From: Shewanella benthica
Lineage (GTDB): Bacteria; Pseudomonadota; Gammaproteobacteria; Enterobacterales; Shewanellaceae
Assembly: GCA_023284085.1 (NCBI GenBank)
Contig: JAKVHY010000001.1
Span: 248,001-312,000, forward strand
Length of the DNA stretch: 64,000 nt
Reading direction: 5' to 3'
This document shows, piece after piece, positions 18,397-27,110 of this stretch (within the stretch, counting starts at the first letter, position 1; each line of letters starts with the position of its first letter). The notes beneath the pieces were generated by a model. The model had not been told where the DNA came from and searched no databases. It was given only the letters and a program-made list of their open reading frames with translations. Position numbers and translations under genes: made by a program.

Positions 18397-19755
18397 ATGG
18401 CCCAGAACCCAATTAACTCCGAGCATTTCGACCCACTTCTAGCCTCGGGCCCCGGAGGCCTTAACTGGCCGGACTCCTACTGGGCAAGTACCATAGCGTC
18501 GCCGCCTCAAATGAATCCAGCACTCACAGGCACTCATCAAACCGATGTCGCCATCATAGGTGGAGGCTACACAGGACTCCTGACGGCCTATTATTTGGCT
18601 ACTGAATTTAATATTCATGCCACTGTATTAGAAGCGAATCAGATAGGGTTCGGTGCCAGTGGCCGTAATGCGGGATTCGTCCTCAAGGGCTCCGGGCGAC
18701 TCGGTTACGGGCAGATGGCCAACCGCTGGGGACTGGATACGGCGAAAGGTATTTATAGCGAATTTAGTCAGGCCGTCGAGCGCGTCAGTGATCTTATCAA
18801 GGATAATAAGATATTGTGCGATCCTCAACAGCCTGGCTATCTCAAAATCGCCCATAATGCCAAGGCCTTCAAGCAGCTCGAACAAGCCGCAAATTTTATT
18901 ACCCGAGAGCTAGGTGGTCAGGCTGAGTTGATCCCCTTAAAGCAACTCACCAATGAGTACATGGCCCATAATCAAGCTTATGGGGCACTTAGGTTGGAAG
19001 ATGGTTTTGGGGTAAATCCACTTAAATTAGTATTGGGATATAAACAGCTAGTAGAAGCGCGAGGGATTAAGATCTATGAAAACTCTTGTGTCGAGCATTG
19101 GATCGAGGAGCAGGGTAAGCATAGATTGTTCACAGAGCAAGGTGAGCTGCTGGCCAAACGCGTAGTGACCGCGGGAAATGCCTATACGCCTAAACGATTT
19201 AGTCCACGAGTCGATGGGAAATTCTTACCCATATTGAGTAATATTATCGTCACTGAGCCTCTGACGACGGAGCAATTGAGTGAGTCCGGTTTCAAAACCC
19301 ATCAGGTGACCATGGATACCCGTATTCTGAAGTATTACTATCGATTATTACCCGACAATCGTCTCTTGTTTGGTGGCCGTGGAGCCATATTTGGCAAAGA
19401 TGCATCAGATCCTGTGTATGCGAAAAGACTTAAGTATGCACTCAATCAATGTTTCCCCGCGTTAGCCGATGTCGGGGTGTCATACAATTGGACCGGCTGG
19501 ATTGCGGCAGCCATGGATGACATGCCCCATGTTTATCAAGAGGATGGGGTGGGTTATAGCTTAGGTTATTGCGGCTCAGGAGTGTCCTTCAGCGCCCAGG
19601 CCGCATTTCGTCTCGCCCAGAGTATTGCAGGTGAGAAAACACCTGACTTGCCACTCTACAGACAGGCTTTACCCGCATTTCCTATGCCGGGTCTGAGGCG
19701 CTTAGGGCAATGGGCTTATTATCATTACGGTTGGCTAAGAGACAGGTATGGCTAA
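18397..19755 (+). CDS. FAD-dependent oxidoreductase (DAO family, PuuB-like)
   Basis: A flavoprotein of 452 residues that probably oxidises a secondary or gamma-glutamylated amine, as gamma-glutamylputrescine oxidase does. The Rossmann motif VAIIGGGYTGLLTAYYLA (about 51-68) is followed by LEANQIGFGASGRNAGFV (about 79-96), the signature of PuuB/OrdL-type enzymes. The C-terminal YSLGYCGSGVSFSAQAA closes the FAD site. A spermidine/putrescine-type binding protein gene converges on it, which supports an amine substrate. Its last eleven codons (YHYGWLRDRYG and stop) form the first unit of a seven-copy 65-bp tandem repeat. Confidence 0.9.
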   Translation: MAQNPINSEHFDPLLASGPGGLNWPDSYWASTIASPPQMNPALTGTHQTDVAIIGGGYTGLLTAYYLATEFNIHATVLEANQIGFGASGRNAGFVLKGSGRLGYGQMANRWGLDTAKGIYSEFSQAVERVSDLIKDNKILCDPQQPGYLKIAHNAKAFKQLEQAANFITRELGGQAELIPLKQLTNEYMAHNQAYGALRLEDGFGVNPLKLVLGYKQLVEARGIKIYENSCVEHWIEEQGKHRLFTEQGELLAKRVVTAGNAYTPKRFSPRVDGKFLPILSNIIVTEPLTTEQLSESGFKTHQVTMDTRILKYYYRLLPDNRLLFGGRGAIFGKDASDPVYAKRLKYALNQCFPALADVGVSYNWTGWIAAAMDDMPHVYQEDGVGYSLGYCGSGVSFSAQAAFRLAQSIAGEKTPDLPLYRQALPAFPMPGLRRLGQWAYYHYGWLRDRYG

Positions 19756-20153
19756 GTCTGCTTATAAACCAATGAGGCAATTATGACCATTACGGCTGGC
19801 TAAGAGACAGGTATGGCTAAGTCTGCTTATAAACCAATGGGGCAATTATGACCATTACGGTTGGCTAAGAGACAGATATGGCTAAGCTTGCTTATAAACC
19901 AATGGGGCAATTATGACCATTACGGCTGGCTAAGAGACAGGTATGGCTAAGTCTGCTTATAAACCAATGGGGCAATTATGACCATTACGGTTGGCTAAGA
20001 GACAGATACGGCTAAGCCTGCTTATAAACCAATGGGGCAATTACGACCATTACGGTTGGCTAAGAGACAGGTATGGCTAAGTCTGCTTATAAACCAATGG
20101 GGCAATTACGACCATTACGGCTGGCTAAGAGACAGATATGGCTAAGCCTGCTT
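19723..20153. repeat. Seven 65-bp tandem repeats starting inside the 3' end of the oxidoreductase gene
   Basis: CATTACGG recurs at 19723, 19788, 19853, 19918, 19983, 20048 and 20113, an exact 65-bp period. The first unit carries the gene's own last codons and stop; the seventh is cut after about 40 bp. The units differ at a few fixed sites (CTGGC or TTGGC, GGTATGG or GATAYGG, GTCTG or GCYTG) in a mosaic pattern. 65 is not a multiple of three, so the array cannot be read as one protein. Confidence 0.97.
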
Positions 20154-20169
20154 AATAAGCTAATGGGTA

Positions 20170-21318
20170 TTAATGAAAGGGAAAGGATGACACTTGACTG
20201 GCATCTTTGTTGGCCCTATCCGTCATCTTTTTCATTATCTCGTAGGAGCTATGATCATAGGGAGGTACAAACATGTTTTCTTTGAGTATTTTGCTTGCAT
20301 CGCCCAACATGATATTGACTGGCGCCAATTTGGATGCCGGCACCATAGAGAGTTTTTGTGACACTCGAGTTTGAACTTGTTTGCCGATAAAATAATTAGC
20401 GAAGATCTCCGCCGCTTCGAGTTTTCTGCCTTCTAATCCCTTAACAAAATTGATCGTATCTAGCCAGGCCATGTGCCCTTCTTTAAAGTCGATTAACTGC
20501 CAATCTGCTCCTTTAGCATTCTCAGCAATTATTTCAGGCCCCCAGCTGCTAACAATCAGTAAATCTTGATGGAATTTAGGGGATGATTTCCAGAAACCAC
20601 CTGCGGCTCGATAAAGAGAAGACAATTGTTGTTGGGTCACTCCGTTAGGAGCAGAAATTTTTCGAACAACTTGGCGGTCTTCCTGTTGAAAAGCCTCGTA
20701 TAGAGAGAAGGGGGAGAGGCCTTGTCTCATCAAGGCTAAACCTAAGTTATACCACTCCTGAGATTGGTTTAAAGAGAACTTATGTTGCCATTTATCCTGC
20801 CAGAGTGCATCAACCGACTCAGGTATCTGGTCCTCTGCCACTTTATTTTTATCGATATAGAAACCATATATCCCGCCAGCCCAGGGGATGTACAGGGGCT
20901 GATTGCCGCTATTCATTCCCATGTCCAGCCCAGTAAGATTGGGATAGAGGTCGGCATAATTCGTTAAACGGGGGGAGTGGATGTTTATGGCTTGAATTAA
21001 TTTGGCCGTTTTTTCTTTTTGCATCTTGATGAAGAAGAGGGTAAGAAATGTAATATCACACTGCTTGGCACGAATGAGATTGTACATCTGCTCGACCCCT
21101 TGGGCATAGGGAGTGACAATATCGATTTTATATTTATATCCCTGCTCCTTTAGCAGTGTATTGACCTTATCTACATCCTCTTGAGTCACATATCCCTCCC
21201 AGGTCAGTACTCTTAGCCAATGATCGGCCTGAGTATCTTTGGCAAAAAAAAGTGTAGGAATTAGGGTTAGCACGAGAATGATAATGCTGGGAAAGGTCAG
21301 AATTTTGATAGATGTCAT
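20170..21318 (-). CDS. Periplasmic polyamine-type substrate-binding protein
   Basis: An extracellular solute-binding protein of family 1 (PotD/PotF-like), 382 residues, with a signal peptide (ILTFPSIIILVLTLIPTLFF, cut near FA-KD or QA-DH). The mature start WLRVLTWEGYVTQEDVD is the classic opening of spermidine/putrescine binding proteins. Further family features are YAQGVEQMYNLIRAKQCDIT, YIPWAGGIYGFYIDK and LIVSSWGPEII. Mapping the ligand-contact Asp and Glu of PotD needs an alignment. No permease or ATPase gene is adjacent. It converges with the amine oxidase-like gene across the 65-bp array. A role in sensing or uptake of polyamines is inferred. Confidence 0.85.
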   Translation of the reverse strand: MTSIKILTFPSIIILVLTLIPTLFFAKDTQADHWLRVLTWEGYVTQEDVDKVNTLLKEQGYKYKIDIVTPYAQGVEQMYNLIRAKQCDITFLTLFFIKMQKEKTAKLIQAINIHSPRLTNYADLYPNLTGLDMGMNSGNQPLYIPWAGGIYGFYIDKNKVAEDQIPESVDALWQDKWQHKFSLNQSQEWYNLGLALMRQGLSPFSLYEAFQQEDRQVVRKISAPNGVTQQQLSSLYRAAGGFWKSSPKFHQDLLIVSSWGPEIIAENAKGADWQLIDFKEGHMAWLDTINFVKGLEGRKLEAAEIFANYFIGKQVQTRVSQKLSMVPASKLAPVNIMLGDASKILKENMFVPPYDHSSYEIMKKMTDRANKDASQVSSFPFH

Positions 21319-21456
21319 AGATCACCTAGTTTTAGGTCAATGGTCAGGTTTACCAATTAAGTTTAGTTCAGCATTTATCTGTTTGATATTGGATCTCTTT
21401 AGTGCGAATTAGCGCCGTACTTGCTATTATTAATGACTGCTCAACAGGGGAACAAA

Positions 21457-21732
21457 ATGAAATCACAATTAGATAAGATGCTCACTACACACGACAAGCT
21501 AGTACACTCTGAAGGAGTAAAGATTATTTCTCATACTCAAAGAGATGTAGAAGAGTGGGTACAACACACTGTGATGATAGAGGGCTGTGATGCGCCATTT
21601 AAGTTTAGACGACCTAAGAAGTTCAAATGCCTTAAGGGAAACCGCGTCAATATGACCTATTATCCAGAAACTGAAAAAGTGGCGGGATTCGAAATTGAGG
21701 TGATGAAGGTAGTCCGAATTAAACGGTTCTAA
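21457..21732 (+). CDS. Hypothetical basic small protein
   Basis: A protein of 91 residues from the ATG at 21457, which is preceded by AGGGGAAC at a good distance. An upstream ATG at 21421 has no such site. I do not recognise it. It has two Cys residues (IEGCDAP and KFKCLKG) and many Lys/Arg residues, especially RRPKKFKCLKGNR, and ends in a beta-rich stretch. No signal peptide or membrane segment. It looks like a native, small soluble protein. Confidence 0.65.
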   Translation: MKSQLDKMLTTHDKLVHSEGVKIISHTQRDVEEWVQHTVMIEGCDAPFKFRRPKKFKCLKGNRVNMTYYPETEKVAGFEIEVMKVVRIKRF

Positions 21733-21971
21733 CACTTCTTCTCATTTTGGTTAACTAAAAACTGAACTCGGTTGAAATCCTGCGAAAGTAATATGACTTA
21801 ATTTCTCTGAAAAACTCAGTGATCCAGTATCTAGCATTCAGGTGCTATAACTAAAAAAACTCATACTTCATTAAGTCTACATTCAGTAATTTTACCTTAC
21901 TATCTTCCTGTTTACGGCTAATACAGAACGTAGTAGTCTATTAACATTGTGATTACAATTAAGGTGTCCTG

Positions 21972-22364
21972 ATGAATAAAGTACTACTAATGGCGGGTTT
22001 GTTTCTGTTTCACACAACTGCCTCTGCTTCGAATATTATCATCGATAAAACGGGTGTCGATGAAAAAGATTACATTTTCGATATGCATGAGTGTACAGAA
22101 TTATCACAGCAGGCGCAGAAGAAACAAACAGAAGGTGGTTTGGTATCGGGTGCAGCTAAAGGGGCAGCCCTAGGTGCGGCGGCTGGCGCGATTTCCGGAG
22201 GCTCAGGTACTGATGGTGCTAAAACCGGGATGGCCATCGGTGTGGTAGGTGGCGCTCTGGGAAGAAACCGCTCTAAGAGACAAAATGAAGCCAGCCATGA
22301 AGCCGAGAAACAGACGGTGGTTAAAAACTGCATGATTAGCCGTGGTTACACGGTACTCAACTGA
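21972..22364 (+). CDS. Glycine-zipper envelope protein
   Basis: A 130-residue exported protein. The signal peptide MNKVLLMAGLFLFHTTASA is followed by a Cys (HECTEL) and then a glycine-zipper segment (about 57-95: AAKGAALGAAAGAISGG and GMAIGVVGGALGRN), which packs helices in membranes and is found in outer-membrane stress proteins. A basic linker and a second Cys (KNCMIS) near the end could form a disulfide with the first. GGTGTCCTG precedes the ATG. A long perfect terminator follows. A structural role in the outer membrane is inferred from the family. Confidence 0.8.
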   Translation: MNKVLLMAGLFLFHTTASASNIIIDKTGVDEKDYIFDMHECTELSQQAQKKQTEGGLVSGAAKGAALGAAAGAISGGSGTDGAKTGMAIGVVGGALGRNRSKRQNEASHEAEKQTVVKNCMISRGYTVLN

Positions 22365-22428
22365 TTCAGGCAAGAAATTAGTTCAGACTAGGTATTCATT
22401 CAAGGTACTCATTCAAAAAATTCTCCAA

Positions 22429-22470
22429 TCGCATAAAAAAGCCCGCTTTGTCGCGGGCTTTTTTATGCGA
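22429..22470. terminator. Very strong bidirectional terminator
   Basis: A perfect 18-bp stem (including AAAAAAGCCCGC and its inverse) has a 6-nt loop. Both sides carry the A or T run. Confidence 0.95.
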
Positions 22471-22601
22471 TAAATTTCTTATGGGCTAAGCGAGTAAGTG
22501 AGGACCTCATTCTAAAGTCTGATACAGCGTACGGTTAAGCAAAGGTTCAGCTCGCTTTTTACATAATAGCCTCAGAGTAATCCTATTCATCGAGGTATGT
22601 T

Positions 22602-22976
22602 ATGCAGACACAGTTAATTCAAGATGGCTTATTTGAAATTAAATATTCTGATTCTATTAATGCACAGGCCAGAGCCGCTAATTCTGTGATACCCCAGGGT
22701 TCTCACAGATTTAAAGAGGCAATAAACAACATAAACATTCTGGCTCAGTGTTCACTCTTGGCTCATTATCAAGGTGTAAAGCAAGTCACAGTGCCGACGC
22801 TATTGGCGCATAAATCTGATGCTCTTGAGATGTATAGAGTGGTGACCTGTTCACCGATAAGTTCCGCCGAGCAAGACATCTTGCTCGGATACATAAATCA
22901 GACGATTTATGCCTTAGACGATGGGCTTAGGTTTAATGCTAAGCAGTTCTTAGACTTTGGAAAGTCATTAACTTAG
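22602..22976 (+). CDS. Hypothetical soluble protein
   Basis: I do not recognise this 124-residue protein. It has no signal peptide or membrane segment. Helices dominate (FKEAINNINILAQCSLLAHY and the C-terminal AKQFLDFGKSL), with Cys residues at AQCSL and VTCSP. GAGG about 6 nt before the ATG supports this start. It stands alone between two hairpins and converges with the bacterioferritin genes. Composition is like its neighbours. Confidence 0.65.
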   Translation: MQTQLIQDGLFEIKYSDSINAQARAANSVIPQGSHRFKEAINNINILAQCSLLAHYQGVKQVTVPTLLAHKSDALEMYRVVTCSPISSAEQDILLGYINQTIYALDDGLRFNAKQFLDFGKSLT

Positions 22977-23017
22977 TTCAATCTGTAGCAATAAATAGAA
23001 AAAATGGAGTATGTCTA

Positions 23018-23041
23018 GGTTTATACCCATAAGTATAAACC
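23018..23041. terminator. Hairpin between convergent genes
   Basis: GGTTTATAC, a 6-nt loop, GTATAAACC. There is no strong T run. It may end either the upstream gene or the bacterioferritin transcript. Confidence 0.5.
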
Positions 23042-23111
23042 CAGCCCCCCATTTTATGTAAACCTCCTTGAGACAGATATCCTTATTATACCGCTACTTA
23101 CTCGAAGCTAA

Positions 23112-23594
23112 TTAGCTGTCTTGGCTGCCCATCTGGGATTGCACATAGTTGTGAACCCCCATCTTATCTATCAGGCCCAGGTGTTGTTCTAGCCAATAGA
23201 TATGATCCATTTCGGTATCATCGAGCAGATCTTCGAGTATTTCACGGCTGATATAATCTTGCTCTTTTTCACAGATGCCTATGATCTTTCTGAGGCTCTC
23301 CGCCACGGTTCTTTCTGCCGCAAGATCGTTTTCCAACATCTGTTTGACGTTATCGCCTACATTAATCGGTTGCCTGGAAGCTGTATCAGGTTTGCCTTCC
23401 AGGAACAATATACGTTGAATCAGGCGCTTTGCATGCTCCAACTCCTCTTCATATTCGTGAGCCAACTTCTCATGGAGTTTATTGATCCCCCAGTCTTCAT
23501 ACATCTTAGAATGAGCCAGATACTGATCCATTGAGGTTAACTCAAGGGTGAGTTGTTTGTTTAAGTGGTTGATGACGCTCTGAACACCTTTCAT
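23112..23594 (-). CDS. bfr: Bacterioferritin subunit with complete ferroxidase site, no haem Met
   Basis: An iron-storage subunit of 160 residues, aligned without gaps to E. coli Bfr over the parts compared. All ferroxidase ligands are seen: Glu18 (in LELTSMDQY), Glu51 and His54 (in EELEHAK), Glu94 (in LAAERT), Glu127 and His130 (in EMDHIYW). The haem ligand Met52 is replaced by Leu, so it should not bind haem by itself. It lies one base downstream of the other bfr gene, with its GGAGG ribosome site inside that gene's end. The pair should form a mixed 24-mer in which this subunit oxidises Fe2+, as in two-subunit bacterioferritins of Neisseria and Pseudomonas. Confidence 0.95.
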   Translation of the reverse strand: MKGVQSVINHLNKQLTLELTSMDQYLAHSKMYEDWGINKLHEKLAHEYEEELEHAKRLIQRILFLEGKPDTASRQPINVGDNVKQMLENDLAAERTVAESLRKIIGICEKEQDYISREILEDLLDDTEMDHIYWLEQHLGLIDKMGVHNYVQSQMGSQDS

Positions 23595-23595
23595 G

Positions 23596-24066
23596 TTAAT
23601 CCTCCATCATGGTTTGTTGATAATTTTCAATGCCTGTGGCAACGATGAGGAACTGTTGCGACTCGATCCAATCCAGATGGTCTTCTTCACCCTCTAAGAT
23701 CTCTTCGAGTAACTCTCGACTGACGTAATCCTCTTCGGTTTCACACAAGGCGATGGCAGCACGCAATGCCGCAATTTGTTCTTCTTGCAGATCTTTATCG
23801 CACTGAATCATCTCTTCTGTATGCTCACCTATCCGCAGTTTATTCAGTTGTTGCAGGTTAGGCAGGGCCTCTAGAAACAAAATACGTTCAATCAGATCAT
23901 CGGCTTGTTTCATGTCTAGAATTGATTTTTTATATTCTTTCTCGTTCAGTTCTTCTAATCCCCAGTTTTTATAAATGCGGGCATGTAAGAAGTATTGGTT
24001 GATTGAAGTGAGTTCTAACAGCAACATCTGATTCAGTACTTGGGTGACTTTACTCTTGCCTTTCAT
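23596..24066 (-). CDS. bfr: Bacterioferritin subunit with haem Met, defective ferroxidase site
   Basis: The partner subunit, 156 residues from the ATG at 24066, which has GGAGAG before it; a longer reading to 24138 has no homology at its N-terminus. The haem-ligand Met52 is kept in LDMKQAD. The ferroxidase site is broken: Glu51 is Asp, His54 is Gln and Glu94 is Gln (DLQEEQ), although Glu18, Glu127 and His130 remain. It should therefore contribute haem, used for electron transfer during iron release, rather than fast iron oxidation. First gene of the two-gene operon; a Fur-like box lies about 215 bp upstream. Confidence 0.94.
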   Translation of the reverse strand: MKGKSKVTQVLNQMLLLELTSINQYFLHARIYKNWGLEELNEKEYKKSILDMKQADDLIERILFLEALPNLQQLNKLRIGEHTEEMIQCDKDLQEEQIAALRAAIALCETEEDYVSRELLEEILEGEEDHLDWIESQQFLIVATGIENYQQTMMED

Positions 24067-24278
24067 CAGCACTCTCCAAAAGCGAGTTAATCTTGTTGGC
24101 CCTGTCGGCCAACGGTTAGCAATGGGGCTCGATGTCATTTAAACAAGCAGCCACAGCCAAAGTGAAACTTGGTCCCTACCACTTAAATAATAGGTAATGT
24201 AAGCCCGTGTGCTAGACCAAATTATTATGCTTGGAAATATTATAGGTAGGTGAAAGATAAGCAATTTGTAAGAGTAAG

Positions 24279-24294
24279 GAGAGTGATTCTCATT
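24279..24294 (-). promoter_or_regulatory. Fur-like box upstream of the bfr operon
   Basis: On the minus strand AATGAGAATCACTCTC matches 13 of 16 bases of the Fur consensus core AATGATAATCATTATC. It is the only candidate control site in the 357 bp before bfr. Whether Fur represses or activates here cannot be told. Confidence 0.6.
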
Positions 24295-24423
24295 CAGCTC
24301 TCGAGTCTATAAAAGACAAGAAAATACCTCATTGGTTAATGAGGTATAGATTACTAGCAAGGGACTGAATACTCAATTTTTTCACTTATAAAAACAGGGA
24401 GATGGGTATGAGTTTAGTCAGCC

Positions 24424-25119
24424 TTATTTCTCGTTGGTATTTAGCTTCCGGCTAATATCATTGAGCAGTTGGTGCGCCATCTTACAGTCCCTGTCACCGA
24501 GTAAACTCATGCCATCGAGTAACCAACGGGACAGTTTTACATCGTCTTGGGTGTCGAGCTGCTGTAACAATGCCTTGGTTCTCTTCTTCAGGGCCTGTAG
24601 TTGCCCCTCTTGTGCATCGACTTGCTTATGTTTAAGACGGTTATTGACCTCGCTAAGGGCGTAGCTGTATACCATGACTGCCTGAGCAAGGTTGAGGGAA
24701 GGGTAGTCGTTTATCAAGGGCACATAGGAGAAAAGATCACATAACTCCAGTTCACTGTTGGACAAGCCACTAGACTCTCGACCGAAGAGCAGGGCTATCT
24801 TCTTTACTGAGCCTGATTGCTGCAATACTGTGTCTTTAAGCTCGTCAGGCGTCAAGTACTGCCTGGGAGTTCCCCTCTCTCTCGCTGTGGTTGCGATCAA
24901 GTGATCATATTGCGCTCGAATGTCCGCAACTGAGTCAACGACTATGGTTTGTGCCAATATATCTGTGGCACCATGGGCCACCCAATGAGCCTCTTTGTCG
25001 AGATGTAGGTTTGAATTGACTAAAATAAGCTGTTCAAAGCCCATGGTTTTTACTGCCCTGGCGGCGGCGCCGACATTGGCTGGACGACTAGGTTCTACGA
25101 GCACGAAAACAAGAGACAT
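24424..25119 (-). CDS. yjtD: tRNA/rRNA methyltransferase of the SpoU family (LasT/YjtD)
   Basis: A SAM-dependent RNA 2'-O-methyltransferase of the SPOUT class, 231 residues, close to E. coli YjtD/LasT over its full length. Shared segments include LVEPSRPANVGAAARAVKTM at the N-terminus, LVNSNLHL, WVAHGATDIL, ATTARERG, the knot motifs LLFGRESSGLSNSEL (about 111-125) and PSLNLAQAVMVYSYAL (about 140-155). The C-terminal helices DDVKLSRWLLDGMSLLGDRD match the YjtD tail rather than TrmJ. The RNA target of this subgroup is not settled. Monocistronic; no clear ribosome site is visible. Confidence 0.92.
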   Translation of the reverse strand: MSLVFVLVEPSRPANVGAAARAVKTMGFEQLILVNSNLHLDKEAHWVAHGATDILAQTIVVDSVADIRAQYDHLIATTARERGTPRQYLTPDELKDTVLQQSGSVKKIALLFGRESSGLSNSELELCDLFSYVPLINDYPSLNLAQAVMVYSYALSEVNNRLKHKQVDAQEGQLQALKKRTKALLQQLDTQDDVKLSRWLLDGMSLLGDRDCKMAHQLLNDISRKLNTNEK

Positions 25120-25544
25120 ATAAAGGCAGACTGAAGAGGGTAAACGGTGACATATTTTTACCTGAACTTAGACCAAAGTAAATGGATCCGCGAGTTATTT
25201 TACTGTCCGGAATGGATCACTCCTTGGACGCTTGCACATGAGGTTGGATGCTGGTGTTGACCAGAAGCGGAAGCGCGAGGACAGTGGTGCGCAATATACC
25301 CAGCTTGTACCTCTCATTGTGATTGGCCTCCCTCTGATATGCGTATATCTATAGGCAATCACTACCTTGGACCGTTTAAAAATACAAGCAAACAGACTCG
25401 AAGTTTCGATAAGTATATCTACTTGAATATGCCAAACATAAGGGTGACCTAAGTCTCTCATTAATGTTATTGTTTTGTGATATTTGGCAGGAGTTGTCTT
25501 GCGATCTCACTTTTATTTTTTGCGCTAACAACTGGATGTAACCA
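25120..25544. other. Intergenic region between divergent genes
   Basis: About 425 bp between the methyltransferase and diguanylate cyclase genes. Open frames here (25195-25461 and 25376-25585 on the minus strand) lack codon bias, ribosome sites or recognisable motifs. The region probably holds two promoters. Confidence 0.45.
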
Positions 25545-26984
25545 ATGAACCTTAACCTGTCTGGGTATCGTCGATTACGACACATCTGCTTAGTTAAAAA
25601 ATTACTTTTTTTCTTTGCCCTATTTTCTTACATGCTTGCAACAAGCGCCAGCGCCAGTGAAAATGGTCAGGACATCAATAGTACCAAGCATAAAAAGCAA
25701 CTGACCATAGCGAACTCTAAGGCATGGAAACCATTTTCCTATATAGATGCTAATGGTGAGCCTCAAGGTTTACTCATCGATATCTGGAAGGAATATGCCA
25801 GAGTCAATAATGTGGAAGTGTCATTCGTCTTAACTGATTGGAATGAATCATTGCAAGCAGTTAAGTCCAAAGAGGCCGATATACATGCCGGTCTGCTTTG
25901 GTCCGAACACAGAGAAACTTATCTGGATTTCCTACCTGGTATAGTCGAAATCGATACCCAACTATTTTTTTCATCCAAGCTATGGGGCACAGATGTACAC
26001 AGCTATCTCGAGTCAGGTAGGGTAGGTGTCGTCTCCGCAGGGTATGAAGAGACATATATGATGCAACACTACCCTAAGGTTAAGCTCATCGCTTTCGGTA
26101 ATAATGAACTCATGCTCAAGAGTGCCTTTTCGGGTGAAATTCATGCCTTCGTGGCAGATTTTCAAGTCGCCAACTTCTACTTATACACTTCACAAAGACC
26201 GAATCAGTTTTCACCGGTGAAACACCTTTATAGCGGATTAATTAGGCCTGCGCTCCCTGAAGCCCACAACCGATTAAGGCTGGAACTCCAAAATGGTTTT
26301 AAACAGATATCAGCCGTGGATCTTGAGCGCATACAGCGTAAATGGATCCATGTAGAAACGGTTTATCCCCAATACTTGTTACCCATGTTTATCGCATTAA
26401 TCCTACTGTTGACGGCGGCTTATATATTTCACCTACGCAGAGCCGTTGCACAGAGGACCCATGATCTGAATCAATTAAACATAGAATTACAAAGACTAGC
26501 CTCCATAGATGCAATGACTGACATATATAATCGGCGTTATTTTATCGAGCTATTACAACAGGCTTGTGATGACAACCAGACTGGGCTTTCTCTATTGCTG
26601 TTTGATATAGACAGGTTTAAGTTGATCAATGATAACTTTGGTCACAGCGTCGGTGATTTCATTATCTGTGAGATGGTCAAGACGATTAAACGACAGCTTC
26701 CTCCCGAAGCCGTATTCGCCAGGATTGGAGGCGAGGAGTTTTGCGTCTTCATTCAGGGACTCACAGCTGAACAATCTCAAGAATTAGCCAAACGAGTTCA
26801 ATCATCGGTGACTAACAGCCACTATTTCCATAATAATATTAGTCATGCCACCAGTATCAGCTTGGGCGCTGTCCATAGTGAAGATGTTAACGTCGATCAC
26901 CAGTTTCTGATTAATCAAGCCGATCACCTCATGTATACAGCAAAATCTATGGGGCGGGATTGCTACCAGTTCAATAAACTTTAG
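25545..26984 (+). CDS. Diguanylate cyclase with periplasmic amino-acid-type binding domain
   Basis: It makes cyclic di-GMP in response to a periplasmic ligand. The order is: an N-terminal signal anchor (KLLFFFALFSYMLATSASA), a solute-binding family 3 domain (about 55-270; KQLTIANSKAWKPFSYIDAN at its start), a transmembrane helix (LLPMFIALILLLTAAYIF, about 283-300), a short coiled linker and a GGDEF domain (about 320-479). The active site is GGEEF at about 395-399. No EAL domain. LLLFDIDRFKLINDNFGHSVG carries the metal Asp and substrate-binding residues. The upstream RxxD inhibitory motif is not evident. The ligand is probably an amino acid or similar, by family. Confidence 0.92.
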   Translation: MNLNLSGYRRLRHICLVKKLLFFFALFSYMLATSASASENGQDINSTKHKKQLTIANSKAWKPFSYIDANGEPQGLLIDIWKEYARVNNVEVSFVLTDWNESLQAVKSKEADIHAGLLWSEHRETYLDFLPGIVEIDTQLFFSSKLWGTDVHSYLESGRVGVVSAGYEETYMMQHYPKVKLIAFGNNELMLKSAFSGEIHAFVADFQVANFYLYTSQRPNQFSPVKHLYSGLIRPALPEAHNRLRLELQNGFKQISAVDLERIQRKWIHVETVYPQYLLPMFIALILLLTAAYIFHLRRAVAQRTHDLNQLNIELQRLASIDAMTDIYNRRYFIELLQQACDDNQTGLSLLLFDIDRFKLINDNFGHSVGDFIICEMVKTIKRQLPPEAVFARIGGEEFCVFIQGLTAEQSQELAKRVQSSVTNSHYFHNNISHATSISLGAVHSEDVNVDHQFLINQADHLMYTAKSMGRDCYQFNKL

Positions 26985-27110
26985 ACGTAAAAGCCTAGGG
27001 TAAACGAGTGATACTGGACTGTTAAATCACATATCCCAGCAACCTCTGTTGCATATTTGTAATAAAATGTTATTTTCTGCTAACCAAGGATGAATTGAGT
27101 AAGAACAGGA

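Noticed and set aside
19723..20153. The 65-bp array as a CRISPR
   Set aside because: Units are contiguous with no unique spacers, and there are no cas genes. It is a tandem repeat.
25195..25461. 88-codon minus-strand frame between the methyltransferase and cyclase genes
   Set aside because: Composition is not protein-like; no ribosome site. Treated as noncoding.
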